A DNA stretch of 40,819 nucleotides from Clostridia bacterium (lineage in GTDB: Bacteria > Bacillota > Clostridia > Oscillospirales > CAG-272). The stretch covers positions 1 through 40,819 of the forward strand of contig JAFQVV010000039.1 in the NCBI GenBank assembly GCA_017407835.1. Direction: 5' to 3'. The position numbers and the translations under genes are program-made. The notes below the pieces were generated by a model that had not been told where the DNA came from, made no database searches, and was given only the letters and a program-made list of their open reading frames with translations. This document shows positions 31,891-40,819 of the stretch, one piece after another; the stretch's first letter is position 1; each line of letters begins with the position of its first letter.

Positions 31891-33227
31891 ATGGCAAGAC
31901 CGATTATTGCAATCGTAGGGCGCCCCAATGTGGGGAAGAGCACCCTTTTCAATAAACTCATCGGCGAGCGACGCGCCATTGTGGAGGACACCCCCGGCGT
32001 GACCCGTGACCGCATCTACGGCGAGACCGAGTGGAACGGCCGCGGGCTGATCATCATCGACACCGGCGGTATCGAGCCCAAAACCGAGGATCTGATCATG
32101 GCGAAGATGCGCCGCCAGGCCGAGCTGGCCATTGAAACCGCCGACGTGATCATTTTTATGTGCGACGTGCAGGCGGGGCTGGTTGCCGATGACCGCGATA
32201 TTGCCGTCATGCTCAAGAAGAGCGGCAAGCCCGTCATTCCCGTGGTCAACAAATGCGACCGCATCGGTCAGCCGCCGATGGAGTATTACGAATTCTACGA
32301 GCTGGGCTTCGAGCAGGATCCCATTTCGCTCTCCTCCCTCCACGGCAGCGGAAGTGGCGATCTGCTTGACGCTGTGGTGGCTGCTCTTCCCCGGGCAGAG
32401 GGAGAGGAAGAGCCCGATGACCGCATCAAGGTTGCTGTCATTGGCAAGCCCAATGCGGGTAAATCCTCCATCATCAACCGCATTCTCGGGGAGGAGCGGC
32501 TGATCGTGTCGAACATCGCCGGCACCACCCGTGATGCCATCGACACCACCGTGGACAACGAGTTTGGCAAATACACCTTCATCGATACCGCAGGCATCCG
32601 CCGCCAGAGCAAGGTGGACGACAAGATTGAGAAATACAGCGTGCTCCGCGCCCACATGGCGGTGGAGCGTGCTCAGGTCTGCCTCTTGATGATCGATGCC
32701 ACTGAGGGTATCACTGAGCAGGACGAGAAAATCGCGGGCATCGCCCACGAGGCGGGGAAGGCCACCATCATCGTGGTCAATAAGTGGGATCTGGTGGACA
32801 AGGACAACAACACCGTCAATTCCTTTATCCGTAAGATCTACGATGCCCTGTCCTATATGACCTACGCCCCCATTCTCTTCGTGTCGGCCATGACCGGCCA
32901 GCGTGTGGTCAAGCTCTTTGAGCAGATCAACTACGTCCACAACCAGACCAATACCCGCATCTCGACGGGTATGCTCAACGATGTGCTGGCCGAAGCCACC
33001 ACACGGACTCAGCCGCCCTCCGACAAGGGAAGACGGCTCAAGATCTACTATATGACACAGGTCAGCGTGGCACCTCCCACCTTTGTGATCTTCTGCAACA
33101 GCATTGAACTCTTCCACTTCTCCTACCGTCGCTATATCGAGAACTGCCTGCGGGATACCTTCGGCTTCCGCGGCACGCCGATTCGCATTGTCATCCGCGA
33201 GAAGGGTGACACCACGCCCCTGGATTG

Positions 33228-33228
<1 letters not shown>
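31891..33228 (+). CDS. der: Ribosome-assembly GTPase Der (EngA)
   Basis: A 445-aa essential GTPase of 50S subunit assembly. It has two G domains. The first carries GRPNVGKSTLFNKL, DTPGVTRD, DTGGIE and NKCD. The second carries GKPNAGKSSIINRI, NIAGTTRDAID, DTAGIRR and NKWD. The C-terminal KH-like domain (KIYYMTQVSVAPPTFVIFCN...FRGTPIRIVIREK) completes the family layout and length. AAAGGAAG precedes the ATG. The stop codon overlaps the start of the next gene (TGATG). Confidence 0.97.
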
Positions 33229-35049
<1,821 letters not shown>

Positions 35050-35060
35050 GAAAAAGATGA

Positions 35061-35465
35061 GCCGCACCGACAGGTGCGGATAATCTTTTTGACAAGCGAA
35101 AACCACCAGCAGTGCTGGTGGTTCCAAAAAGCTTTAGCTTTGCCCAGTTTATTTATCCGAGCGAAGCGAGGAACCCGCCCCGTTGCAAATAATAAAATTT
35201 AACTGTCAAAACGGCTATAGATACTTACTATTTCAATAGTGGTAGGGCAATTACCGCAAGTGGCGGATTTTTCGACGAGCCTATAGGCTCAGCGTGTGGA
35301 ATGCCCCACGGGGGCTTGTGCAAGCCACCGGCACGTCCGGTGGTTATGACTACGCGCTGCCCCACGCCCCATCGGGGGAACCTTTTGGAAAAGGCTCCCC
35401 CAATCCCCCGCGAAAACTTAGGGGAAGGGAGCGCTTGGCGAAAAGCGCTCCCTTCCCCGATTGCT
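35061..35465. repeat. Non-coding stretch packed with inverted repeats
   Basis: About 400 bp without a credible gene between obg and copA. Inverted repeats follow one another. They are GCCGCACC/GGTGCGG (35061-35079), AACCACCAGCA/TGCTGGTGGTT (35101-35123), AAAGC/GCTTT (35128-35141), and CCGC/GGCGG followed by ATTTTT (near 35254). Next come GAGCC-TATA-GGCTC (35276-35289), GCCCC/GGGGC (near 35303) and CCACCGG/CCGGTGG (near 35326-35343). The last are GGGGGAACCTTTT/AAAAGGCTCCCCC (35374-35401) and a 16-bp stem (35421-35458). The first and last can act as terminators. The rest looks like a composite dispersed repeat. Confidence 0.7.
35421..35458 (-). terminator. Terminator of csoR-copA
   Basis: GGGGAAGGGAGCGCTT pairs with AAGCGCTCCCTTCCCC across a short loop, one of the longest stems in the window. 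On the minus strand TAAGTTTTCG follows. It lies 8 bp after the copA stop codon. Confidence 0.75.
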
Positions 35466-37994
35466 TTATTCGATTTCCGTTACGGCATAGCCTGCTTTCT
35501 CTACCGCTTTTTTGAGCTTTTTGAGAGAAACCTTCCCCGACACGACCACCTCGGCGGTACCGCTCTTATGATCGGCAGCGGCAGCGGAGATGGCGGGGAG
35601 AGCCTCCAGGGCGGCTTTGACGGAGGCCTCACAATGTCCGCACATCATGCCCGTGATATGAAGGGTACGGGTGGTAATCACAGCTTTGTCGTGGCGCGAT
35701 CGGTCTCGGGAAGCATCGTGGATGCGGCAGAGGTTGAGCCGAAGGGCATTGGTGACTACGCAGAAGCTGGAGAGACTCATGGCGGCGGCACCGAACATGG
35801 GGTTCATCTCCCAGCCCAGCCAGCCGATGAACAGGCCTGCCGCCAGGGGAATACCGATGATGTTATAACAAAAGGCCCAGAAGAGGTTTTCCTTGATGTT
35901 GCGCAGGGCGGCACGGCTGAGCCGGATGGCGGCGGGCACGTCGGAGAGCCGACTGTGCATCAGCACCACATCGGCGGCCTCGATAGCCACATCGGTGCCG
36001 GCGCCGATGGCGATGCCGATGTCGGCGCGGGTGAGGGCGGGGGCATCGTTGATGCCGTCCCCAACCATGGCGACCTTGCCCTGTTTCTGCAGGTCGCGGA
36101 TCACCGCTTCCTTCCCGTCGGGGAGCACCCCGGCGATGACCTCATCCACCCCCACCTGCGCGCCGATGGCGCGGGCGGTAACTTCGTTGTCTCCGGTGAG
36201 CATGACCACGCGGATGCCCATATTGCGCAGGGCGGCGATGGCGGCGGGGCTGTCCGCCTTGATGACATCGGCCACGGCAATCAGTCCGGAAAACTCGTTC
36301 TCCCAGGCGAAAAACAGCGGAGTTTTGCCTTCATCCGCCCATTTGCTCGCCATCGCCAGTGCATCGGCGGGAATTTCACAGACAGCACCTACAAAGGCGC
36401 GGTTGCCGCCGAAGAGGAGGGAGCCGCCGTCGGAGATTCCGTTCATGTGGACGCATCCTTGCAGACCACGTCCGGGGATGGCGCGGAAATCGGTGACAGG
36501 GCAGGGGGAAAGCCCCTTTTCTTTGGCTTTCTCCACAATGGCGGCTGAGAGGGGATGCTCACTGAGCGATTCCAGTGAATAGACCGCGGTGAGGAAATCC
36601 AGCGTTTCGGTTTCCTCCCGCTGGCGGGAGCAATAAATATCGGTGACGTGGGGCTTTCCTTGGGTGATGGTTCCGGTTTTGTCCAGAACAACAATGTCTG
36701 CTTTTCCCGTCTCCTCCAGAGATACAGCGGTTTTGAAGAGGATGCCGTTCCGCGCCCCCACGCCGCTGCCCACCATAATGGCTACGGGAGTGGCGAGTCC
36801 AAGCGCACAAGGACAGCTGATCACCAGCACCGAGATGCCCCGCGCCAGGGCATAGCCCACCGTCTCTCCCAAGATCAGCCAAACGGTGGTGGTGACAAGC
36901 GCGACCAGCATGACTGCCGGGACGAAGATGCCCGACACGCGATCGGCGATCTTGGCAATGGGCGCTTTGGTAGCAGCGGCATCGCTGACCATGCGAATAA
37001 TCTCAGAGAGGGCGGTGTCCTCTCCCACCCGGGTGGCCTCGCAGCGCAGAAAGCCCGACTGGTTGAGAGTGGCGGCATAGACGCTGTCCCCCGGTGCTTT
37101 GTCGGCGGGGATGCTCTCTCCCGTCAGTGCGGATTCGTTGACGGCGCTCACACCCTCCAGCACGGTGCCGTCCACAGGGATGCTCTCTCCCGGGCGAACA
37201 ACGAAAATATCTCCCCGGTTCACCTGAGATGCGGGGAGGGTGACCTCCTTCCCCTCCCGCAGAAGGGTAGCAGTTTGGGGGGCGAGCTTCATCAGCGACC
37301 GCAGCGCATTGGTGGTTTTTCCCTTTGCGTGGGCTTCCAGCATCTTTCCCACCGTGATCAGAGCCACGATCATGGCGGCTGACTCAAAGTAAAGCCCGTG
37401 GAGGTGATGGGCGGCTTCGGCAGTGCTCGGGGCTGCTGTCATGGCAAAGAGGACGGCGGTGCTGTAGGCGAAGGCCGCGCCCGAGCCGAGTGCAACCAGA
37501 GTGTCCATATTGGGGGTGCGGTGAAGCAGTCCCACAGTGCCGCTGATGAAGAACTTTTGGTTGATAACCATGACAATGCAAGCAAGGATCATCTGCAGCA
37601 ACCCAATGGCGATAGGATTATCAGCGAAAAACGCCGGCAGCGGCCAGCTCCACATGGTGTGTCCCATGGAAACATACATCAAGAGGGCGAGAAAGCCCAG
37701 GGATGCAATCAGGCGACGGCGCAAGGCGGGTGTTTCTCGGTCGGTCAACGTATCTTGGTTGGTATTGGTGCTGTTCCTGTCTGTGGCAGGCGAGGCACCT
37801 TTTGGGGAGGCATCGTAGCCGGCATCTCTGACGGCGGCAATGACGGCGTCCGCCGAAGCGGTTCCTTCGACTCCCATGGAATTGGTCAGCAGGTTGACCG
37901 AGCAGGTACTGACTCCTTCCACGGCGGAAACCGCTCTCTCTACCCGAGCTGAACAAGCGGCACAGCTCATGCCTGTAACAGAGTACTGTTCCAT
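35466..37994 (-). CDS. copA: Copper-translocating P1B-type ATPase with HMA domains at both ends
   Basis: An 842-aa copper exporter. An N-terminal HMA domain has GMSCAACSAR (Cys11, Cys14). A short linker leads to eight membrane spans. The actuator has TGES (291-294), the ion path CPC (Cys394, Cys396) and the phosphorylation site DKTGT (Asp438). HP (EHPLSAAIVE) and GDGINDAPAL motifs complete the ATP domain. A second HMA domain, GMMCGHCEAS (Cys785, Cys788), is fused at the C terminus from about residue 773, like an attached CopZ chaperone. The CPC motif and CsoR regulation point to Cu(I) export. It follows csoR by 20 bp. Confidence 0.94.
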   Translation of the reverse strand: MEQYSVTGMSCAACSARVERAVSAVEGVSTCSVNLLTNSMGVEGTASADAVIAAVRDAGYDASPKGASPATDRNSTNTNQDTLTDRETPALRRRLIASLGFLALLMYVSMGHTMWSWPLPAFFADNPIAIGLLQMILACIVMVINQKFFISGTVGLLHRTPNMDTLVALGSGAAFAYSTAVLFAMTAAPSTAEAAHHLHGLYFESAAMIVALITVGKMLEAHAKGKTTNALRSLMKLAPQTATLLREGKEVTLPASQVNRGDIFVVRPGESIPVDGTVLEGVSAVNESALTGESIPADKAPGDSVYAATLNQSGFLRCEATRVGEDTALSEIIRMVSDAAATKAPIAKIADRVSGIFVPAVMLVALVTTTVWLILGETVGYALARGISVLVISCPCALGLATPVAIMVGSGVGARNGILFKTAVSLEETGKADIVVLDKTGTITQGKPHVTDIYCSRQREETETLDFLTAVYSLESLSEHPLSAAIVEKAKEKGLSPCPVTDFRAIPGRGLQGCVHMNGISDGGSLLFGGNRAFVGAVCEIPADALAMASKWADEGKTPLFFAWENEFSGLIAVADVIKADSPAAIAALRNMGIRVVMLTGDNEVTARAIGAQVGVDEVIAGVLPDGKEAVIRDLQKQGKVAMVGDGINDAPALTRADIGIAIGAGTDVAIEAADVVLMHSRLSDVPAAIRLSRAALRNIKENLFWAFCYNIIGIPLAAGLFIGWLGWEMNPMFGAAAMSLSSFCVVTNALRLNLCRIHDASRDRSRHDKAVITTRTLHITGMMCGHCEASVKAALEALPAISAAAADHKSGTAEVVVSGKVSLKKLKKAVEKAGYAVTEIE

Positions 37995-38014
37995 ATATTT
38001 GCTCCTTTGTTTGC

Positions 38015-38323
38015 TTATTTCATCAGTTTTTGCAGAGTATCTGTCAGTTCATCGATGACGGTATCATCGCCTTCACGCAGCTCTCGGATTACACAGCCCC
38101 GAAGGTGCTGGGCGATGAGGATGCGGTTAAAGGCATTGATGGCTGCATTGACCGCTGCCGATTGGGTGAGAATGTCGTTGCAGTAGGCATTCCTCTCCAG
38201 CATCCCGCGAATCCCGCGAATTTGTCCCTCAATGCGGTTGAGGCGGTTGATGAGATTGCGTTTGTCTTCCTCGGTGCGTAGGGTTGAGCGATGTTTGGCA
38301 GAACAACAATCGGTATGGTTCAT
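38015..38323 (-). CDS. csoR: Copper-sensing repressor CsoR
   Basis: A 102-aa CsoR/RcnR-family repressor. LINRLNRIEGQIRGIRGMLERNAYCNDILTQ holds the family helix with its first Cys. The second His and Cys come from AQHLRGCVIRELREG, giving the Cys-His-Cys pattern expected for Cu(I). The N terminus MNHTDCCSAKHR adds extra potential ligands. ATG 38323 was chosen over a longer frame because AAAGGAG lies 7 bases before it; the longer frame would include the operator. It autoregulates csoR-copA through the palindrome at 38338-38360. Confidence 0.93.
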   Translation of the reverse strand: MNHTDCCSAKHRSTLRTEEDKRNLINRLNRIEGQIRGIRGMLERNAYCNDILTQSAAVNAAINAFNRILIAQHLRGCVIRELREGDDTVIDELTDTLQKLMK

Positions 38324-38337
38324 GATTATATCTCCTT

Positions 38338-38390
38338 TATATACCCCCGTGGGGTATATAAAGTATACAATATGGAGCAAACTTTGTCAA
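38338..38390 (-). promoter_or_regulatory. csoR-copA promoter and CsoR operator
   Basis: Minus strand: TTGACA (38390-38385), 17-bp spacer, TATACT (38367-38362). Directly downstream, TATATACCCC-N3-GGGGTATATA (38338-38360) is a perfect inverted repeat with the TACCCC/GGGGTA core of CsoR operators. It covers the start of transcription, so bound CsoR would block initiation until Cu(I) removes it. Confidence 0.9.
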
Positions 38391-38411
38391 GATCAAGCTT
38401 TCATAATTTGG

Positions 38412-38440
38412 TTGTATATTATGCCATTTTCGTATATAAT
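38412..38440 (+). promoter_or_regulatory. Promoter of the candidate small RNA
   Basis: -35 TTGTAT (38412-38417), 17-bp spacer, perfect TATAAT (38435-38440). No gene follows on this strand before a terminator. Confidence 0.6.
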
Positions 38441-38446
38441 TCACTT

Positions 38447-38550
38447 TGTTGCCAACCGAATAGATGAAATCTGTGTTGATTTGGAGCACTGCCGGCGCAA
38501 ATCAAACGATGGGGATGTCGCGCCGATTTGCGTGGCATCCCCATTTTTAT
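38447..38550 (+). ncRNA. Candidate small RNA of about 100 nt
   Basis: A promoter and a strong terminator frame about 100 nt without a credible ORF. TTGATTTG (38476-38483) can pair with CAAATCAA (38498-38505). Alternatively CGCAAATC (38496-38503) can pair with GATTTGCG (38525-38532). The terminator is a 13-bp stem, GGGGATGTCGCGC (38511-38523) with GCGTGGCATCCCC (38530-38542), then ATTTTTATTT. The mutually exclusive helices look switch-like, but no plus-strand gene lies downstream, so a trans-acting RNA is the simplest reading. Confidence 0.5.
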
Positions 38551-38607
38551 TTATTTTTTCTTTGTATAAATGCAAATGTTTCACACTGCCGTTTGCCGGC
38601 AAAACGA

Positions 38608-40257
38608 TCATTTCGTCGTAAGATTGAGATATAATTGCTCGTCAAAGGGGGAATACAGTCCAGCATCTTCGAGTGTGCCAAGAAAGGTAGAAGTGAAATC
38701 AATCTCTTCTATCAAAAGCCGATAACATTCGGTGGCTGCTGCATAGTCGGTTTCGCTCATGTAATAGATCTGCAGTGCTATAACTGCCGAAGTGGCATAG
38801 CTGAGGTTATAGGCAGGAGAGTTCATCCCTTGCCTGTGCCAATAGGTTTTCAGGTGACGCTCTAAGCTGCCGCCGATTTTGTCGATGCCATATTCTTGGA
38901 TCAGATTTTCCATGATCGCAGTCAGCTCGTCAGCAGTATAGGTATGGGCATCAGGATCGGAATAAATGCGTTCGTCAAATTCATCTTTAACTGTAGCTAA
39001 AATGGTTTGATATAGGATATTTTCGATCTCATATACCTCAAAACTATCGTAGGCACGGCTGTCAATCACGTCTCGCAAATAGCGAAGCATCAAAAGCGAG
39101 TTAGCCTGTGAATGTACCTCTGACATATCGTAGGATATGTTGGCGTTCACGCCATGAATAGTATTTTTGCAATAATGTCCCAATTCATGGCTGACGGATA
39201 TAAGATCCAAACAGCTCTCGTGAAAATAGCATACAGGGTCATCTCCGCAAAACATAAAACTTGCTTTTTTTTGTGAACCCGGTTGATCGCCTATGATTAC
39301 ATGACCTTGTTCAAGGGCACTGCGCATTGTATTACCGATTGAATCCGGAAGGGAGTCAAAATAGAGAAATAAATAATTCTGATCGAATTGATCAAAGGGT
39401 AGGCTATAATAGGCATCCGACTTTCTGCGTTGGAGAAACCCCAGAGAATTGTACATGGCATCGGAACGAGCGTGATATTCAAGATAAAGCGGAATCAGAT
39501 AGCGCTTGACATATTCACGAAATTGCTCACGCTCCTCTTTTCCATAGTCACGATAGAGTTGGTGTCGTGTTGTATATTCATAAAAATCGTCGCATCCATA
39601 GGATTGTGCATAGGTGCGCGATACACACAGATATTCAGTAAAGATGCCATGGATTTGCTCGGCTGTTCCCTTGAAATTGTATGAGCAAAACTCCGCATAA
39701 AGTTCACGCTCCCGCAGATAGTAATCATCATTGTCAAAATATACCGTTAAGAGAGGACCGTGTTCCTCATCCACAAAGCGCTTCACAATCGGTAAGCGTG
39801 CTTTTGCGGTGTTGAGTATGCCCCCTATACAGGACCAATATTCACCGCGTATCTGAGTATATATTTGCTCTGCATATGTGTAGTTTTCCTTTGCGGTTAT
39901 ATCCGTTGTGTCATACATATAAAGATAATCGGCGATGTCTCTTTGACGATCAAACCAATCCAATGCTGCTTTCATCTCATATAAAGCATTTTTTAACTCT
40001 TGGGGACTTGTTTTTTTTTCGTTGTAATAGATGTTCTCACAGCGATCAACGCAATCGCGAAAATTTTTGATCTTCGAATCTTTGATGTTCGAATCCGAGA
40101 GTGAAAAATGAAGCGTCTTTAACAGTGTGTTTTCGCGCACAGAGATGCCATTTTCCCAAGTGGACGGAGAATCGGATTCAAATCCATTCCCAAAAATTTC
40201 GCACGCAGAAAGAGATAGTAAAAGCAGCATCGCTACAAGCAGTCGCCCAATTTTCAT
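38608..40257 (-). CDS. M3-type (oligopeptidase F-like) metallopeptidase lipoprotein
   Basis: A 549-aa exported protein with a lipoprotein signal (lipobox LSAC, Cys19). The helical body ends in a zinc peptidase core: LISVSHELGHYCKNTI provides the HExGH motif, and YDMSEVHSQANSLLML the third ligand Glu. The tail (GMNSPAYNLSYATSAVIALQIYYM) resembles the M3 family YALG/SY-type end. These gluzincins cut short peptides; the anchor places it on the cell surface. Codon use is more AT-rich than in neighbouring genes, which could mean transfer together with the adjoining element. AGGGAG precedes the start. Confidence 0.85.
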   Translation of the reverse strand: MKIGRLLVAMLLLLSLSACEIFGNGFESDSPSTWENGISVRENTLLKTLHFSLSDSNIKDSKIKNFRDCVDRCENIYYNEKKTSPQELKNALYEMKAALDWFDRQRDIADYLYMYDTTDITAKENYTYAEQIYTQIRGEYWSCIGGILNTAKARLPIVKRFVDEEHGPLLTVYFDNDDYYLRERELYAEFCSYNFKGTAEQIHGIFTEYLCVSRTYAQSYGCDDFYEYTTRHQLYRDYGKEEREQFREYVKRYLIPLYLEYHARSDAMYNSLGFLQRRKSDAYYSLPFDQFDQNYLFLYFDSLPDSIGNTMRSALEQGHVIIGDQPGSQKKASFMFCGDDPVCYFHESCLDLISVSHELGHYCKNTIHGVNANISYDMSEVHSQANSLLMLRYLRDVIDSRAYDSFEVYEIENILYQTILATVKDEFDERIYSDPDAHTYTADELTAIMENLIQEYGIDKIGGSLERHLKTYWHRQGMNSPAYNLSYATSAVIALQIYYMSETDYAAATECYRLLIEEIDFTSTFLGTLEDAGLYSPFDEQLYLNLTTK

Positions 40258-40286
40258 GTTAAGTCTCCCTTTGATTGATTGTAATT

Positions 40287-40315
40287 ATTATACAGTATAT
40301 TTTTCTTCATGTCAA
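40287..40315 (-). promoter_or_regulatory. Consensus promoter of the M3-type peptidase gene
   Basis: Minus strand: perfect TTGACA (40315-40310), 17-bp spacer, perfect TATAAT (40292-40287). Confidence 0.88.
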
Positions 40316-40395
40316 TTGCGCATTACAAAAGGCAGAATTGCTTCATCTCGATATTTATAACGATTCCACCAAGACATAGCATCATTGATTATCAT

Positions 40396-40446
40396 CAAAA
40401 AAAGAAATCCGAACCCTTCGCCTACCGGCTTTGGGTTCGGATTTCT
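40396..40446 (-). terminator. Strong terminator-like hairpin in the element border region
   Basis: Perfect 14-bp arms AGAAATCCGAACCC (40403-40416) and GGGTTCGGATTTCT (40433-40446). On minus the stem is followed by a run of seven T. No minus-strand gene is seen just upstream of it (40447-40780), so it may end a transcript from beyond the window. Confidence 0.75.
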
Positions 40447-40780
40447 ACTGTTTGGTGCGAATGGCGATACAGAACTTTTTGAAAAACCCAGTAATATCAA
40501 TGGTTTTGAGACTTTCGGACAACAAATTTTCTTGCTTTTAACTTCATAAAACCCTATATATTCAAGGCGATTGTTGAAAAACGGTCGCCTTTTTTCATAC
40601 CCAAATGACCCTATTAAAAAATGTATGAATTAGGGTGGAAAAACCGTTGCTTCTTCCTCTGTATCCTTCGCTTTATGATGGGCGTGGGTGTTTTCCTATG
40701 CGGAAGATAACGGAGGCATACAGACGGCAAAAACACCTAAAAACAACAATTTCAAATTTCATATGAAGGAGGTATAAGGT
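40447..40780. other. AT-rich border region, probable edge of a mobile element
   Basis: No convincing gene in 334 bp. It contains a plus-strand terminator (AAGGCGA/TCGCCTT then TTTT, 40572-40598). It also has a GGTGTTTT/AAAAACACC inverted pair (40691-40738) just before a ribosome site. The style of the sequence changes here and the following partial gene is of an integrative-element type. No attachment site could be fixed because only one side is visible. Confidence 0.4.
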
Positions 40781-40819
40781 ATGGAAGTTTTCAGAGTTGA
40801 GCGAAACACTGGATACACC
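40781..40819 (+). CDS. Partial gene, replication/HTH protein of integrative elements (first 13 codons)
   Basis: AAGGAGG lies 10 bases before ATG 40781, which opens a frame that runs off the window (MEVFRVERNTGYT). This start is like that of the replication-initiator or helix-turn-helix proteins carried by Firmicutes plasmids and conjugative elements, which go on with a TVMSNHHLR-like segment. Only 13 residues are visible, so the identification is tentative, but the ribosome site is excellent. Confidence 0.55.
   Translation, partial: MEVFRVERNTGYT

Noticed and set aside
31480..33117. 545-codon open frame on the minus strand
   Set aside because: It is antisense to der and the lipoprotein gene, both with clear motifs; composition is that of a shadow frame.
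35301..36548. 415-codon open frame on the plus strand
   Set aside because: It starts in the palindrome-rich gap and continues antisense to copA; no ribosome site or recognisable domain.
38464..38621. Plus-strand frame starting at ATG 38464, considered as a small protein
   Set aside because: It reads through a strong terminator and has no ribosome site, so a non-coding RNA is more likely.

Overview
The window looks like a chromosomal segment of a Gram-positive, low-to-mid GC anaerobe of the class Clostridia, most likely an Oscillospiraceae/Ruminococcaceae relative. The signs are consensus sigma-A promoters (TTGACA-17-TATAAT) and strong AGGAGG ribosome sites, a T-box leader, DUF1292, CD1247-type, DUF6062, DUF512 and Cthe_2159-type proteins, meso-diaminopimelate dehydrogenase, an acetyl-type MetA, and ferredoxin-linked indolepyruvate oxidoreductase. 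Names come from recognising protein families by eye; no database was searched.

Layout. 1-2.9 kb: tRNA-Ala and tRNA-Pro, an LDH-like dehydrogenase (minus) and a CapA-type lipoprotein (plus). 2.9-5.8 kb: a DUF1292 protein, a probable 6S RNA, a Tim44-like membrane protein, a sugar-phosphate isomerase-like protein (minus), and a tiny secreted peptide with its own terminator. 5.8-9.8 kb (minus): a two-domain SGNH esterase and an MBOAT/DHHW pair for O-acylating a cell-surface polymer. 9.9-14.4 kb: a sugar-phosphate region with glycerol-1-phosphate dehydrogenase (AraM) and a DeoR regulator on minus, divergent from a zinc dehydrogenase plus PfkB-type kinase operon. 14.6-18.2 kb: a VTC-domain protein, a DUF4956 membrane protein and a beta-helix carbohydrate-binding lipoprotein in one operon.

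18.3-22.5 kb (minus): tRNA-Ser, then iorA-iorB-paaK behind a T-box whose likely specifier is UGG (Trp), which would couple aromatic amino-acid oxidation to the charging state of tRNA. 22.6-27.6 kb (minus): metA-comM, then ddh, a DUF6062 protein and a SLOG/YpsA protein. 27.7-29.6 kb (plus): a CarD-family regulator behind a leader with its own terminator-like hairpin, then efp and an acidic, cysteine-rich CD1247-type protein. 29.7-35.0 kb (plus): a ribosome-biogenesis operon with a DUF512 radical-SAM protein, a lipoprotein, der, an unknown gene and obg.

35.05-35.46 kb is a non-coding stretch packed with palindromes. 35.5-38.4 kb (minus) is a csoR-copA copper operon with a perfect inverted-repeat operator. 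38.4-38.55 kb holds a candidate unannotated small RNA. 38.6-40.3 kb (minus) encodes an M3-type metallopeptidase lipoprotein. The last 0.5 kb is AT-rich and terminator-rich, and ends in the first 13 codons of a gene resembling the replication/HTH genes of integrative elements, so the window probably stops at the edge of a mobile element.
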